Shown here: piece by piece, positions 41,942 through 51,617 of the stretch | How positions within the stretch are numbered: position 1 is the stretch's first letter | How the letters are laid out: each line of letters begins with the position of its first letter | Assembly: GCA_900637275.1 (NCBI GenBank) | Contig: LR134362.1 | Coordinates: 434,001 to 498,000, forward strand | Length of the DNA: 64,000 nt | DNA from: [Pasteurella] aerogenes | GTDB lineage: Bacteria; Pseudomonadota; Gammaproteobacteria; Enterobacterales; Pasteurellaceae | Direction of reading: 5' to 3' | Notes under the pieces: generated by a model | What the model was told of the DNA's origin: nothing | What the model saw: the letters and a program-made list of their open reading frames with translations, nothing else | The model's database searches: none | Made by a program: the position numbers and the translations under genes

Positions 41942-43957
41942 TTACTCCACTATGCTCCCTTTCAGCCATTTTCGCACCCAATTTCGATTAGGCGAGAGTT
42001 GTTGCAGAATATCTTCTCGCAGTGGTAAGGGTTCGGCATAGATAAGCGAGGCGAGAATTTCACCCAACAAAGGCGCGGAGGTTAATCCACGTGATCCCAG
42101 CGCTGCAATGAGATAAAGATTAGGAAAATAAGCTGCATTTTCAATCGGTTGTTTTCTGCGCCGTAAGTTAAATAGGTTGTGATATTGTTGGCGTTGCTGC
42201 ACAAAATCGGACACATTGCCTAGCATTGGAATGCGATCACGGGTCGCACAACGCACGCCGATACGCGCTTGATTACCCGATGTGTTCACATCGTTTACCC
42301 AATCCACTGATGCCAAATTGTGTTGAATTTTTTGCTGGTTTTCCCATTGTTCCTGCGCGCTAAATGTACGCTCGGCATTATCACGCACGTGACTGGCGCC
42401 GATACAATGGGATTGTTTGGCTTGGTCAACGGGCGTTAAATAACCGTCGTAACATAAGACGGATTTCAATTTCAACAGACGCGGCGAAGTAGGAATTTGG
42501 CTCACTTGACCGCGCACTGGATACAGCGCCAATTTTTCCGTTTGGGCAAAATCGGTAATTTGATGCCCATTGGCTAGCACGACCACGTCATGTGCCATTT
42601 TTTCGCCTTGTGCATTGGTTAACACCCATTGAGAGTGGCGCTCAAGTGCGGTGATTTTTTGTAAAGTTTTGATTTTTAGACCGCACTTTTGCAAATATGC
42701 GAAAGTATTTTGTACCAATTGACGTGGCGCAAGCCATGCACCTTGTTTGATAAAACCGCCGCCACAAGGCAAAGGCAAACCGATTTTTTCGCTTAATTGT
42801 GTCGCATTGAGCGGTTGATATAATTGCGCAGACCAAGCATAATCCGCAATTTTGGCTAATTTTTTAGCGCTTTTTTCATCGTAAGCACATAGCCCAACGC
42901 CACAAAATTCATGTTCAAATTCAATTTGTTGCGCAATCAGCCAATGTAATTGTTGCAATCCGTAAGCAAAAGCGTGGATATAAAAACGGATATTGCGATG
43001 ATCATCGTCGCTGAGTTGCGGATAAAACGCGCCTTGTTTATTGCCAGAAGCATTGAGTGCCGGCGCTTCATCTTCGCAATAAAGAGTCACATTGGCGCCA
43101 CGTTGCAATAAGGAAAGTGCGGTGAATAATGAAGCAATTCCGCCGCCAATAATGGCAATATCCGCGTTTTCATGTGTCAATTTTGCCGGCTGTGGTAAAT
43201 ACCATGGCATATTGGCAGGAGCTTCATCGGTTTGTGGTTTTATTCCATGCAAACATTCGCGTTTTTTAGCAAACCCAGCACGTTTGTAAACTTCAAATCC
43301 GGCAAATTCTAGGTTTTTTCTGACCGCACTTGCTGCGGTGAAGGTAGCAAAGGTGCCTTGCGGCTTAGTATAGCGAAAGATCAGGTTGAGCAAGTTTGGC
43401 TGCCACATTTGCGGATTTTTACTCGGCGCAAACCCATCTAAAAACCAAGCGTCAATTTTATTTTGCATATAATCACCCAGCTGTGGTAAGTTGTCGGCAA
43501 TGTCACCTAGCCATAAATCCAAACGGGTTTCAGCAAAATGAAACGGGTAGCAACCAACGATAAAATCTTGCCAATGGGCTTGTAATTGTTGGCTTAATTC
43601 GCCAAATTGCGGGTAAATTTGATGTGCTTGATGCAACACTTCTACCGGTAACGGGTATTTTTCAAAGGAAATAAAAAATAAGCGTTTTAACGGTAATTGC
43701 GGAAATTGCGTACGAAATTGGCGAAAGAGGGTAGTTACCGATAAAAAATTTAGCCCTGTCCCGAAGCCGGTTTCTGCAATGGTGAAATGCGCGTGAGGAA
43801 AATGGCACCAGCGTTCCCATAATTGATTTCCTTGTTGAAAAACATAGGCACTTTCGGCTAAACCGTCTTGGTTGGAAAAATAAACATCGTCGAATTGTGC
43901 GGAGACAGGTGTGTTGTTGTGATTAAAATATATCTCAGCTTGACTTACGTTGAACAT
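41942..43957 (-). CDS. mnmC: tRNA mnm5s2U biosynthesis bifunctional protein MnmC
   Basis: Last two steps of mnm5s2U34 formation in tRNA. The N-terminal methyltransferase domain (about 1-240) has ETGFGTGLNFLSV, WFLDGFAPSKNPQMW and GTFATFTAASAVRKNLEFAGF. The C-terminal FAD oxidoreductase domain begins at DIAIIGGGIASLFTALSLLQ (about residue 265) and contains ALGSRGLTSAPLLGE near the end. 671 residues is the full fused length. It converges with pdxR (11-bp gap) and diverges from fabB, the E. coli arrangement. Confidence 0.97.
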   Translation of the reverse strand: MFNVSQAEIYFNHNNTPVSAQFDDVYFSNQDGLAESAYVFQQGNQLWERWCHFPHAHFTIAETGFGTGLNFLSVTTLFRQFRTQFPQLPLKRLFFISFEKYPLPVEVLHQAHQIYPQFGELSQQLQAHWQDFIVGCYPFHFAETRLDLWLGDIADNLPQLGDYMQNKIDAWFLDGFAPSKNPQMWQPNLLNLIFRYTKPQGTFATFTAASAVRKNLEFAGFEVYKRAGFAKKRECLHGIKPQTDEAPANMPWYLPQPAKLTHENADIAIIGGGIASLFTALSLLQRGANVTLYCEDEAPALNASGNKQGAFYPQLSDDDHRNIRFYIHAFAYGLQQLHWLIAQQIEFEHEFCGVGLCAYDEKSAKKLAKIADYAWSAQLYQPLNATQLSEKIGLPLPCGGGFIKQGAWLAPRQLVQNTFAYLQKCGLKIKTLQKITALERHSQWVLTNAQGEKMAHDVVVLANGHQITDFAQTEKLALYPVRGQVSQIPTSPRLLKLKSVLCYDGYLTPVDQAKQSHCIGASHVRDNAERTFSAQEQWENQQKIQHNLASVDWVNDVNTSGNQARIGVRCATRDRIPMLGNVSDFVQQRQQYHNLFNLRRRKQPIENAAYFPNLYLIAALGSRGLTSAPLLGEILASLIYAEPLPLREDILQQLSPNRNWVRKWLKGSIVE

Positions 43958-44110
43958 AATGTCGTTTATCTCTTTGTTGAGTAAATGATTTTTGCTATAA
44001 TAGCGAAAATTTTTATATTGGTCTAACCTTCAAAGAAATGCTTGCAATATTTTCAATTCATAGTAAGTTAGCCAACAGTTGTATTTACATTTAGCGCAAA
44101 GGAATAATCT

Positions 44111-45328
44111 ATGAAAAGAGCTGTGATCACCGGTTTCGGTGTTATCTCCAGTATTGGTAATAACAAAGAAGAAGTATTAGCTTCATTAAAAGCGGGAAAA
44201 TCAGGTATTGAAGTGGTTCCCGAATTTGTCGAAATCGGTATGCGTAGCCATATCGCCGGTACTATCAAATTAACACCGAGCGAATTAATTGATCGCAAAG
44301 TTTATCGTTTTATGGGTGATGCGGCAGCGTATGCGTATCTTTCGATGAAAGAGGCAATCGAAGATGCAGGTTTAACAGAAGATCAAGTTTCCAACGATCG
44401 TACCGGATTGGTGATTGGCGCGGGAACGGGGTCAGCACATAATCAGTTGGTAGCCTGTGATGCGGTGCGCGGTCCGCGTGGAGTGAAAGCAGTTGGTCCT
44501 TATGCGGTAACGAAAACCATGGCATCCAGCGTTTCTGCTTGCTTGGCAACTCCTTATAAAATCCGCGGCGTTAACTATAGTATTAGCTCCGCCTGTGCAA
44601 CTTCGGCGCACTGTATTGGTCATGCACTTGAATTAATTCAATTAGGCAAACAAGATATCGTGTTTGCTGGTGGTGCGGAAGAATTATCTTGGGAATGTGC
44701 CACTGAATTTGACGCTATGGGTGCAGTTTCTACTAAATATAACGATACACCAACCAAAGCCTCTCGTGCTTACGATGCTAACCGCGATGGATTCGTGATC
44801 GCCGGTGGTGGTGCTGTAGTGGTGGTGGAAGAATTGGAACACGCGCTTGCGCGCGGTGCGAAAATTTATGCAGAAATCGTCGGTTACGGTGCTACTTCTG
44901 ATGGTTACGATATGGTGGCGCCAAGTGGTGAAGGTGCGGAGCGCTGCATGAAACAAGCCTTGGCAACGGTAGATACGCCAATTGATTATATCAACGTACA
45001 CGGAACTTCTACACCGGTGGGCGATGTGAAAGAATTAGGCGCCATCAAAAATGTTTTTGGCGATAACGTACCGGCAATTTCCTCCACGAAATCAATGACC
45101 GGTCACTCATTAGGTGCTGCCGGCGCCCATGAAGCAATTTATACGTTATTAATGTTACAAAACGATTTTATTGCCCCAAGTATTAATATCGAAACCTTGG
45201 ATGAAGCTGCGGTTGGTATGAACATTGTCACCGAAACCAAAGAAAATGCCGGTTTACAAACCGTTATGTCAAACAGCTTTGGCTTTGGCGGTACCAACGC
45301 CGCGTTGGTTTTCAGACGTTATAAATAA
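44111..45328 (+). CDS. fabB: 3-oxoacyl-ACP synthase I
   Basis: Condensing enzyme for chain elongation, essential for unsaturated fatty acid synthesis. The 405-residue thiolase-fold protein has the catalytic Cys in SISSACATSAHCIG, His in VHGTSTPVGD, and Lys/His in STKSMTGHSLGAAGAHEA, with SNSFGFGGTNAALVF at the C-terminus. The ATG follows AAAGGAATAATCT. FabF is the paralog alternative, but the sequence and its place beside mnmC fit FabB. Confidence 0.96.
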   Translation: MKRAVITGFGVISSIGNNKEEVLASLKAGKSGIEVVPEFVEIGMRSHIAGTIKLTPSELIDRKVYRFMGDAAAYAYLSMKEAIEDAGLTEDQVSNDRTGLVIGAGTGSAHNQLVACDAVRGPRGVKAVGPYAVTKTMASSVSACLATPYKIRGVNYSISSACATSAHCIGHALELIQLGKQDIVFAGGAEELSWECATEFDAMGAVSTKYNDTPTKASRAYDANRDGFVIAGGGAVVVVEELEHALARGAKIYAEIVGYGATSDGYDMVAPSGEGAERCMKQALATVDTPIDYINVHGTSTPVGDVKELGAIKNVFGDNVPAISSTKSMTGHSLGAAGAHEAIYTLLMLQNDFIAPSINIETLDEAAVGMNIVTETKENAGLQTVMSNSFGFGGTNAALVFRRYK

Positions 45329-45353
45329 TTTGTAACATCGTATTTAAGCATAG

Positions 45354-45386
45354 AAAGTGCGGTCATTTTGACCGCACTTTTTTATT
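45354..45386 (+). terminator. Uptake-signal hairpin between fabB and argD
   Basis: AAAGTGCGGTCA (45354-45365) and TGACCGCACTTT (45369-45380) with a 3-nt loop and TTTTATT; T-rich enough on both sides to serve fabB and the convergent argD. Confidence 0.82.
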
Positions 45387-45467
45387 GATCACTGATGAAG
45401 GTTTTTCGCGCGCCAGCAGTTTGGCTGGAAGAACCATAGAGTGGGGAGCCTATCTAAGGGTAACTAT

Positions 45468-46661
45468 TTAGCTCAACGCTTTTTCTAAACGCTGTAAACC
45501 AAGATCTAATTCTTCTTGGCTGATATTTAATGCTGGAGCGAAACGGAGTACATTGGGACCCGCGACTAAAATCATTAAGCCTTGATCGGCGGCTTTTTTG
45601 ACAAATTCTGCGGCTTTTCCGTGGTGTTTTTCCACTAGTTCTGCTCCGATTAACAATCCTTCGCCACGAATTTGTTTAAATATTTCATAACGCTGGTTGA
45701 GTTGGTGTAGCTTTTCAAAGAAATATGTGGAAGTGCGGTGAATATTTTTTAAGAATTGTGGATCAGATAAAATATCTACAACTTTTCCGGCAACTGCACA
45801 GCCCAACGGATTACCGCCGAAGGTGGTTCCGTGTACACCCGGCGCAAAACTTTTAGCAATATGATCGCGAGTTAGCATAGCACCGATAGGGAAACCATTA
45901 CCAAGCGCTTTGGCAGATGTCAAAATATCCGGAATAACGTTATATTTCATATAAGCATATAAATAGCCGGTGCGAGACAGCCCGGTTTGCACTTCGTCAA
46001 AAATCAGCAGCGCATTGTATTGGTCACAAAGTTCGCGTAGCCCTTGTAAAAATTCCGCTTTTGCTGGAATGATACCACTTTCGCCTTGAATAGGTTCAAT
46101 GATAACTGCACAAGTATGATCATCAATGACAGCTTTGACTGCATCGAGGTCGTTGAAAGGTACATGAACAATATCCGCCGGCTTTGGACCGAAACCATCA
46201 GAGTATTTTGCTTGTCCGCCGACGCTGACGGTAAAGAGGGTACGTCCATGGAAACTTTGTTTAAAGGAAATGATTTTGCTTTTTTGATAGCCAAAATGAT
46301 CTACTGCGTAACGACGAGCGAGTTTTAATGCAGCTTCATTGGCTTCTGCGCCGGAATTGACAAACATGACACGATCCGCGAAGGTTTTTTCCGTTAATTT
46401 GGTTGCTAACGCCAAGACCGGTTCGTTTGTAAACCAGTTGCTGGAATGCCATAACAATTGGCTTTGTTGTTGTAGTACTGCAACGATTTCTTCGTGGCAA
46501 TGTCCGAGAGCGTTAACTGCAATGCCGCTAGTAAAATCAATATATTCACGACCGTCTTGATCCCAGACGCGACAACCTTTGCCTTTAACTGGAATAAAAT
46601 CCGCGGGTGCATAGTTTTGCACCATCACTTTTTCAAAAGTGCTTTTTGTGTACTGATGCAT
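45468..46661 (-). CDS. argD: Acetylornithine aminotransferase
   Basis: PLP enzyme converting N-acetylglutamate semialdehyde to N-acetylornithine in arginine synthesis; also able to act in lysine synthesis as DapC in enterics. The 397-residue class III aminotransferase has FVNSGAEANEAALKLARRY, GESGIIPA, LLIFDEVQTGLSRTG and the PLP Lys in TSAKALGNGFPIGA. Two ArgR boxes lie over its promoter, favouring the biosynthetic ArgD over catabolic AstC. Downstream of tldD but with its own promoter. Confidence 0.93.
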   Translation of the reverse strand: MHQYTKSTFEKVMVQNYAPADFIPVKGKGCRVWDQDGREYIDFTSGIAVNALGHCHEEIVAVLQQQSQLLWHSSNWFTNEPVLALATKLTEKTFADRVMFVNSGAEANEAALKLARRYAVDHFGYQKSKIISFKQSFHGRTLFTVSVGGQAKYSDGFGPKPADIVHVPFNDLDAVKAVIDDHTCAVIIEPIQGESGIIPAKAEFLQGLRELCDQYNALLIFDEVQTGLSRTGYLYAYMKYNVIPDILTSAKALGNGFPIGAMLTRDHIAKSFAPGVHGTTFGGNPLGCAVAGKVVDILSDPQFLKNIHRTSTYFFEKLHQLNQRYEIFKQIRGEGLLIGAELVEKHHGKAAEFVKKAADQGLMILVAGPNVLRFAPALNISQEELDLGLQRLEKALS

Positions 46662-46700
46662 AATTTATCCTTTTATTCAGTATGATGTGATTTGTACATC

Positions 46701-46749
46701 AGTATATACTCTTTGAATAATTAGTCAAATAAATGAATAAAAATTCAAT
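46701..46749 (-). promoter_or_regulatory. argD promoter with two ArgR boxes
   Basis: Minus strand TTGACT (46723-46728), 16-bp spacer, TATACT (46701-46706). Box 1, AATGAATAAAAATTCAAT (46732-46749), matches the ARG box core TGAAT-N4-ATTCA exactly. Box 2 (46712-46729) has TGAAT-AATT-AGTCA, one mismatch, 2 bp away, and covers the -35. The first box also touches the tldD stop codon. Confidence 0.85.
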
Positions 46750-48200
46750 TAATTAGTACCACCCACGGTGATTTTTTCAATTTTTAACGCCGGTTGACCT
46801 ACGCCCACGGGGACGCTTTGTCCTTCTTTACCGCAAACGCCAATGCCATGATCCAATTCTACTTCATCTGCGACCATGGAAATATTTTGCATAACTTCAA
46901 TACCGCTGCCGATAAGCGTTGCGCCTTTCACCGGTTTGGTAATTTTACCTTTTTCAATAAGATAGGCTTCAGAGGTGGAGAAAACAAATTTGCCGGAGGT
47001 AATATCCACTTGGCCACCGCCAAAGTGCGGTGCAAAAATACCGCGATCTACGGAGGCGATCAAATCGTCAAATTTACTTTTTCCAGCCAACATATAGGTA
47101 TTAGTCATCCGTGGCATCGGTAAATGGGCATAAGACTCGCGACGTCCATTGCCAGTTGGTTGTGTTCCCATTAAGCGAGCGTTCATTTTATCTTGCATAT
47201 AACCTTGCAAAATTCCTTCTTTAATCAACGTATTACATTGACTTGGTACGCCTTCATCGTCAATGGTGAGGGAGCCGCGACGATTTGGCAGCGTCCCATC
47301 ATCAACAATGGTGCACAGTGGCGAGGTGACCAATTCGCCAATTTTTCCACTGAATAATGAACTTTCTTTGCGGTTAAAATCACCTTCTAAACCATGTCCA
47401 ACTGCTTCATGCAATAAGACGCCCGGCCAACCCGCACCTAATACCACTGGCATTAAACCAGCAGGAGCAGACACAGCACTAAGATTTACTAAGGCTTGGC
47501 GCACCGCTTGTTTGGTGAAATACACCGCTCTTATTTCGTTTTGGTAAGGTTCAAAGAACCAATCTAAGCCAAAACGACCACCTAATCCAGCACCACCACG
47601 TTCCCGCTTTCCATCTTGTTCCACAAGTACGGAAATAGACAAACGTACTAATGGGCGAATATCAGCAGCTAGCGTACCATCAGTAGCCACGACTAAGATT
47701 TCTTCATATACTGAACTTACGCTGGCGGAAACTTGAATGACCCGAGGATCTTCGGCACGCGCCACGCGATCTACTAAATGTAGCAATTCAATTTTTTTTT
47801 CTTTGCTTAAACTGTCTAGTGGATTAATAGCTTGGTAGCGCAAGATAGGATCTACCGGATTAAAGGCGTTCGGCGTAATAATATTGCCTTGTTTGATTTG
47901 AGCGATACCTTTAACCGCGTGGGCGCATTGCTGTAATCCTGCCAGTGTAATTTGATCGGAATAGGCAAACCCGGTTTTTTCACCACTTACTGCGCGCACA
48001 CCGACGCCGCGATCAATATGAAATCCGCCTTCTTTGATGATGCTATCTTCGAGTACCCAGTTTTCATCTTGACTTAATTGAAAATAGAGATCGGCGTAAT
48101 CTAAATGTCGATGAGAAAGTTGATCGAAAATATTGGATAAATCCTGTAGTGCAAGTTGGCTCGGTGCGAGCAAAGATTGAGTTACTTTATTTAATAACAT
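46749..48200 (-). CDS. tldD: Metalloprotease TldD
   Basis: Zinc protease that with TldE/PmbA forms a heterodimer that degrades unfolded peptides and, in E. coli, processes microcin B17 and the CcdA antitoxin. The 483-residue product has the zinc motif HEAVGHGLEGD near residue 260 and the conserved GGAGLGGRFG and GGGQVDITSGKFVFSTSEAYLIE regions. The partner pmbA is not in the window. A 19-bp dyad lies over its predicted transcription start. Confidence 0.96.
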   Translation of the reverse strand: MLLNKVTQSLLAPSQLALQDLSNIFDQLSHRHLDYADLYFQLSQDENWVLEDSIIKEGGFHIDRGVGVRAVSGEKTGFAYSDQITLAGLQQCAHAVKGIAQIKQGNIITPNAFNPVDPILRYQAINPLDSLSKEKKIELLHLVDRVARAEDPRVIQVSASVSSVYEEILVVATDGTLAADIRPLVRLSISVLVEQDGKRERGGAGLGGRFGLDWFFEPYQNEIRAVYFTKQAVRQALVNLSAVSAPAGLMPVVLGAGWPGVLLHEAVGHGLEGDFNRKESSLFSGKIGELVTSPLCTIVDDGTLPNRRGSLTIDDEGVPSQCNTLIKEGILQGYMQDKMNARLMGTQPTGNGRRESYAHLPMPRMTNTYMLAGKSKFDDLIASVDRGIFAPHFGGGQVDITSGKFVFSTSEAYLIEKGKITKPVKGATLIGSGIEVMQNISMVADEVELDHGIGVCGKEGQSVPVGVGQPALKIEKITVGGTN

Positions 48201-48263
48201 AGGGTTGTCTCGGAATGCTTGTCTTTGTTTAAATACGTAGGAGCGCGTTAGTTATCGGATATC

Positions 48264-48290
48264 GCTCCATCAATGATGGAGCAGAGTATA
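48264..48290 (-). promoter_or_regulatory. tldD promoter with perfect dyad at the start point
   Basis: Minus strand TATACT (48285-48290) predicts a start near 48278. That falls inside a perfect dyad, GCTCCATCA-A-TGATGGAGC (48264-48282 on the + strand). With a one-base centre it suits a protein operator better than an RNA hairpin. I do not know a regulator with this site. Confidence 0.5.
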
Positions 48291-48380
48291 ACATTGATTA
48301 TAGGGATAAACTATCTTGTTAAAACATGAAAAAATTTGACCGCACTTTTGGGCAAATTACGCATGGGTAATTTATCCGTA

Positions 48381-50567
48381 CTAATTTGTTAGCGTTAGTT
48401 TAGCCAAATGAGCGATGAGCCATTTTATCCCTTGTCCTTGGAAAGCAATTTGCAAACGGGTATTATTTTCGGCACCTTCGATATTGATAATCGTCCCTTG
48501 ACCAAATTTTTCGTGTTTGACTTTTTGTCCGACACGCCAGCCGCTATCCGATAACAAGGTTTCCTGTTTTAATTGTCCAACCATTGCCTGATTATAGGCT
48601 CGAGTAACGGTTCCTCGAATACGTACTTCACGCACGCATTCTTTTGGTAACTCATTGAGAAATCGAGAAGGAAAGTGTCGCTCTTCTTTGGCGTATAAAC
48701 GACGACTTTCAGCATAGCATAGAGTCAATTTTTGTTTGGCTCGTGTAATACCAACATAGGCCAAGCGGCGTTCTTCTTCTAAACGTTCCATATCCATCAT
48801 GGAGCGACTACTTGGAAAAATTTCTTCTTCCATTCCCACGATAAACACACGAGGAAATTCTAACCCTTTGGAGGAGTGCAAGGTCATCATTTCGACATAA
48901 GATTGATGTGGTGAAGCTTGTTCTTCACCGGCTTCCAGCGAGGCATGTGTTAAAAATGCCGTCAAATCCGTCATATCTTCTGCTTCGTCCGGTTTGATAA
49001 ATTCTTTGGTAGCACTGACCAATTCTTCCAAGTTTTCAATGCGTACTTCGCCTTTTTCACCTTTTTCTTGTTGATACATTGTGTACAAACCGGAATGTTT
49101 GATCACAAAATCCGTTTGTTCAAACAACGGCATTTCTTCTGTATCACGATGCAAGGAATTGACTAATTCAATAAAGCGTAACAGAGCAGTTGCGGAACGA
49201 GACGCCAACATATTTTCTTGAATTGCAATGTGGGTTGCTTGCCACAAGGTTAATTGTCGCTCTCGGGCTAAATTACGCAAAATATCTAAAGTACGATCAC
49301 CGATACTGCGTGCCGGCGTATTGACTACCCGTTCAAACGCCGCGTCATCTTGTCGATTGGCAATTAAGCGTAAATAAGCCAGCGCATCTTTAATTTCTTG
49401 ACGTTCAAAAAAGCGCATTCCGCCATAAATCCGATAGGGAATATTAGCGCGAATTAAAGCTTCTTCCAGTACGCGAGATTGGCTGTTGCTACGATATAAA
49501 ATCGCACAGTCATCTAACTTTCCACCATCCTCAAGCCAACGGTTAATTTGACTGGCAACAAATAACGCCTCATCTAACTCATTAAATGCAGCATAGACAT
49601 CAATAGGTTCACCTTGTTCGCCGGCAGTCCAAAGATTTTTTCCTAATCGATTGGCGTTATTAGCAATTAACTGGTTGGCACTTTGCAGAATATTACCGGT
49701 GGAGCGATAGTTTTGTTCTAAACGGATCGTTTGTGCTTGAGAAAAATCTTGTAGAAAACGATGGATATTTTTTATTTTCGCACCGCGCCAACCATAAATG
49801 GATTGATCATCATCGCCGACAATCATCACTTTGCCATGTTCACCTGCTAATAATTTAATCCATGCATATTGAATATTATTGGTATCTTGGAATTCGTCCA
49901 CAAGAATATGCTGAAATCGTTGTTGATAACGTTGCAAAATCAGAGGTTTTTTTAGAAATAATTCATAGGCTCGCAATAATAATTCGGCAAAATCAACCAA
50001 ACCAGCGCGATCGCAAGCATCTTGATAAATTTTATAAATTTTAATCCATTCCCGTTCTTCACGATCATTATTGTCATCAATTTGATGTGGGCGCAAACCT
50101 TCTTCTTTTTTATTATTAATGTACCAGCAGGCTTGTTTGTAAGGATAGATTTTTTCATCGTATTGATGAGATTTCATTAAGCGTTTGACTAAACGGAGTT
50201 GATCTTCGCTGTCTAAAATTTGAAAATCTTGCGGCAATCCGGCATCCAAGTGATGTGCGCGCAAGAGGCGATGGGATATACTATGGAAAGTACCTACCCA
50301 CATTCCGAATAAGCGCTGGGAAGAATATTTAGCGAGGGTGTTTTCTATACGAGAGCGCATCTCGGCAGCTGCTTTGTTGGTAAACGTCACTGCTAAAATA
50401 CTGCCTTCTGAAATATTTTCGACCGCAACCAGCCATGTAATACGATAGGTCAATACTCTTGTTTTCCCGCTCCCCGCACCGGCTAAAACCAAATAATTAC
50501 CTAAAGGCGCAGCTACTGCTTCCCGTTGTTTATCATTTAATCCGTCAAGTAATTCTGAAATATCCAT
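48381..50567 (-). CDS. uvrD: DNA helicase II
   Basis: Superfamily 1A 3'-5' helicase for nucleotide excision and mismatch repair. 728 residues. Motif I is LAGAGSGKTRVL (about residue 30), motif II VDEFQDTN, motif III MIVGDDDQSIYGWRGA, motif IV FRLEQNYRST-like IRLEQNYRST, motif V LHSSKGLEFP and motif VI AYVGITRAKQ. The C-terminus ends in the UvrD-type VKHEKFGQGTIINIEG domain. The ATG is 11 bp after a LexA box. Confidence 0.97.
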   Translation of the reverse strand: MDISELLDGLNDKQREAVAAPLGNYLVLAGAGSGKTRVLTYRITWLVAVENISEGSILAVTFTNKAAAEMRSRIENTLAKYSSQRLFGMWVGTFHSISHRLLRAHHLDAGLPQDFQILDSEDQLRLVKRLMKSHQYDEKIYPYKQACWYINNKKEEGLRPHQIDDNNDREEREWIKIYKIYQDACDRAGLVDFAELLLRAYELFLKKPLILQRYQQRFQHILVDEFQDTNNIQYAWIKLLAGEHGKVMIVGDDDQSIYGWRGAKIKNIHRFLQDFSQAQTIRLEQNYRSTGNILQSANQLIANNANRLGKNLWTAGEQGEPIDVYAAFNELDEALFVASQINRWLEDGGKLDDCAILYRSNSQSRVLEEALIRANIPYRIYGGMRFFERQEIKDALAYLRLIANRQDDAAFERVVNTPARSIGDRTLDILRNLARERQLTLWQATHIAIQENMLASRSATALLRFIELVNSLHRDTEEMPLFEQTDFVIKHSGLYTMYQQEKGEKGEVRIENLEELVSATKEFIKPDEAEDMTDLTAFLTHASLEAGEEQASPHQSYVEMMTLHSSKGLEFPRVFIVGMEEEIFPSSRSMMDMERLEEERRLAYVGITRAKQKLTLCYAESRRLYAKEERHFPSRFLNELPKECVREVRIRGTVTRAYNQAMVGQLKQETLLSDSGWRVGQKVKHEKFGQGTIINIEGAENNTRLQIAFQGQGIKWLIAHLAKLTLTN

Positions 50568-50577
50568 TCGTTCACCA

Positions 50578-50593
50578 CTGTTTTTTTATACAG
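50578..50593 (-). promoter_or_regulatory. LexA box upstream of uvrD
   Basis: CTG-TTTTTTTATA-CAG is an exact CTG-N10-CAG SOS box, 11 bp before the ATG. uvrD is a known SOS gene in E. coli. Confidence 0.82.
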
Positions 50594-50626
50594 CTTGATT
50601 ATATGTAGTTTTTGTATTGAGTGCAA

Positions 50627-50652
50627 TAAAAAGGTGCAAATTATTGCACCTT
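50627..50652 (-). terminator. Terminator of the glycan gene cluster
   Basis: Perfect 9-bp stem AAGGTGCAA / TTGCACCTT with a 4-nt loop and a T-run on the minus strand, 15 bp past the glycosyltransferase stop. It separates the cluster from uvrD. Confidence 0.9.
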
Positions 50653-50666
50653 GAGTTCCTATTGGC

Positions 50667-51617
50667 TTATTTTTTTATTTTGCCTAAACTGACGATAAAA
50701 AGCAGTAATCGTACGACATTTTTTATTCTAGGATAATAGCGCAAACAAGCCAACATGGAGGCAAAATATTGACCTTTGAGTTGGCGAGCATCAAAGTGAA
50801 TATAATAATATAAAAGTGCGGTCATTTTTTTGCGATATTTAGCTAAAATATTTTGATCAAATGACGGATTATTAATTTGATTTAAATAATCAATTACTTT
50901 TTTGTTCGAGGAAATTCGCGCTTGAATTTTATTTTCTGCAGTTTCTCTTGTCATCGAGTTTACATTATTAAAATAAAAATAATAAGGTTTTTTCAATGAG
51001 CCTTGGCTATTTTTAGCGTTCATGCTTAAAGCAAATAAAAATAACAAATCTTCCGAGCAAATAATACGTTGTTCAATAAAATGTAATTGTGTAAATGTAT
51101 TTTGTGCGACTGTTGTTTTAATTAATTTTCCCCACATAGTCCAAATTAAATGTGACGAATGTGAGAAAATATCCGACATAATCTCGCTATTTTGACAAGA
51201 TTTTTCAGAACCACTATAAATTAATCCATTGGATTGGGGATAACTTTCGCCTGCAAAATGAAATAAGTCAATGTCAGGTTGATGTTTGACTTGCTCATAT
51301 AAAAATTGACAGCAATCTTTGTCTAAAAAATCATCTCCGTCAACATATAAAATATAATCGCCCAACGCGGATAAAGTCCCTTGTTGACGAGAATGAAAAA
51401 CGCCTTTATTAACTTGATTATCCAGGATTTTTATTCTTGTATCTTGGGTGGCATAAGATTGCACCAACGCGATGGAATTATCGCTTCCTTTGTCATCAAT
51501 CACAATAATTTCAATATCGGAAAAGGATTGATTAATACAAGAGGTTAAGCAACGCTCTATATAGGGCGCGACGTTGTACACCGGAATAATAATCGAAATA
51601 AAAGGCTTAGTTATCAT
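50667..51617 (-). CDS. Family 2 glycosyltransferase
   Basis: GT-A fold enzyme that adds a sugar to a lipooligosaccharide or capsule-type glycan on the cytoplasmic side. The 316-residue product starts with ISIIIPVYNVAPYIERCL (nucleotide-binding), followed by VIDDKGSDNSIALVQ, and has the metal-binding YVDGDDFLD near residue 95. The C-terminal half is variable, so donor and acceptor cannot be predicted. It overlaps the GT25 gene by 11 bp. Last gene of a three-gene unit whose AT-richer sequence differs from its neighbours. Confidence 0.88.
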   Translation of the reverse strand: MITKPFISIIIPVYNVAPYIERCLTSCINQSFSDIEIIVIDDKGSDNSIALVQSYATQDTRIKILDNQVNKGVFHSRQQGTLSALGDYILYVDGDDFLDKDCCQFLYEQVKHQPDIDLFHFAGESYPQSNGLIYSGSEKSCQNSEIMSDIFSHSSHLIWTMWGKLIKTTVAQNTFTQLHFIEQRIICSEDLLFLFALSMNAKNSQGSLKKPYYFYFNNVNSMTRETAENKIQARISSNKKVIDYLNQINNPSFDQNILAKYRKKMTALLYYYIHFDARQLKGQYFASMLACLRYYPRIKNVVRLLLFIVSLGKIKK

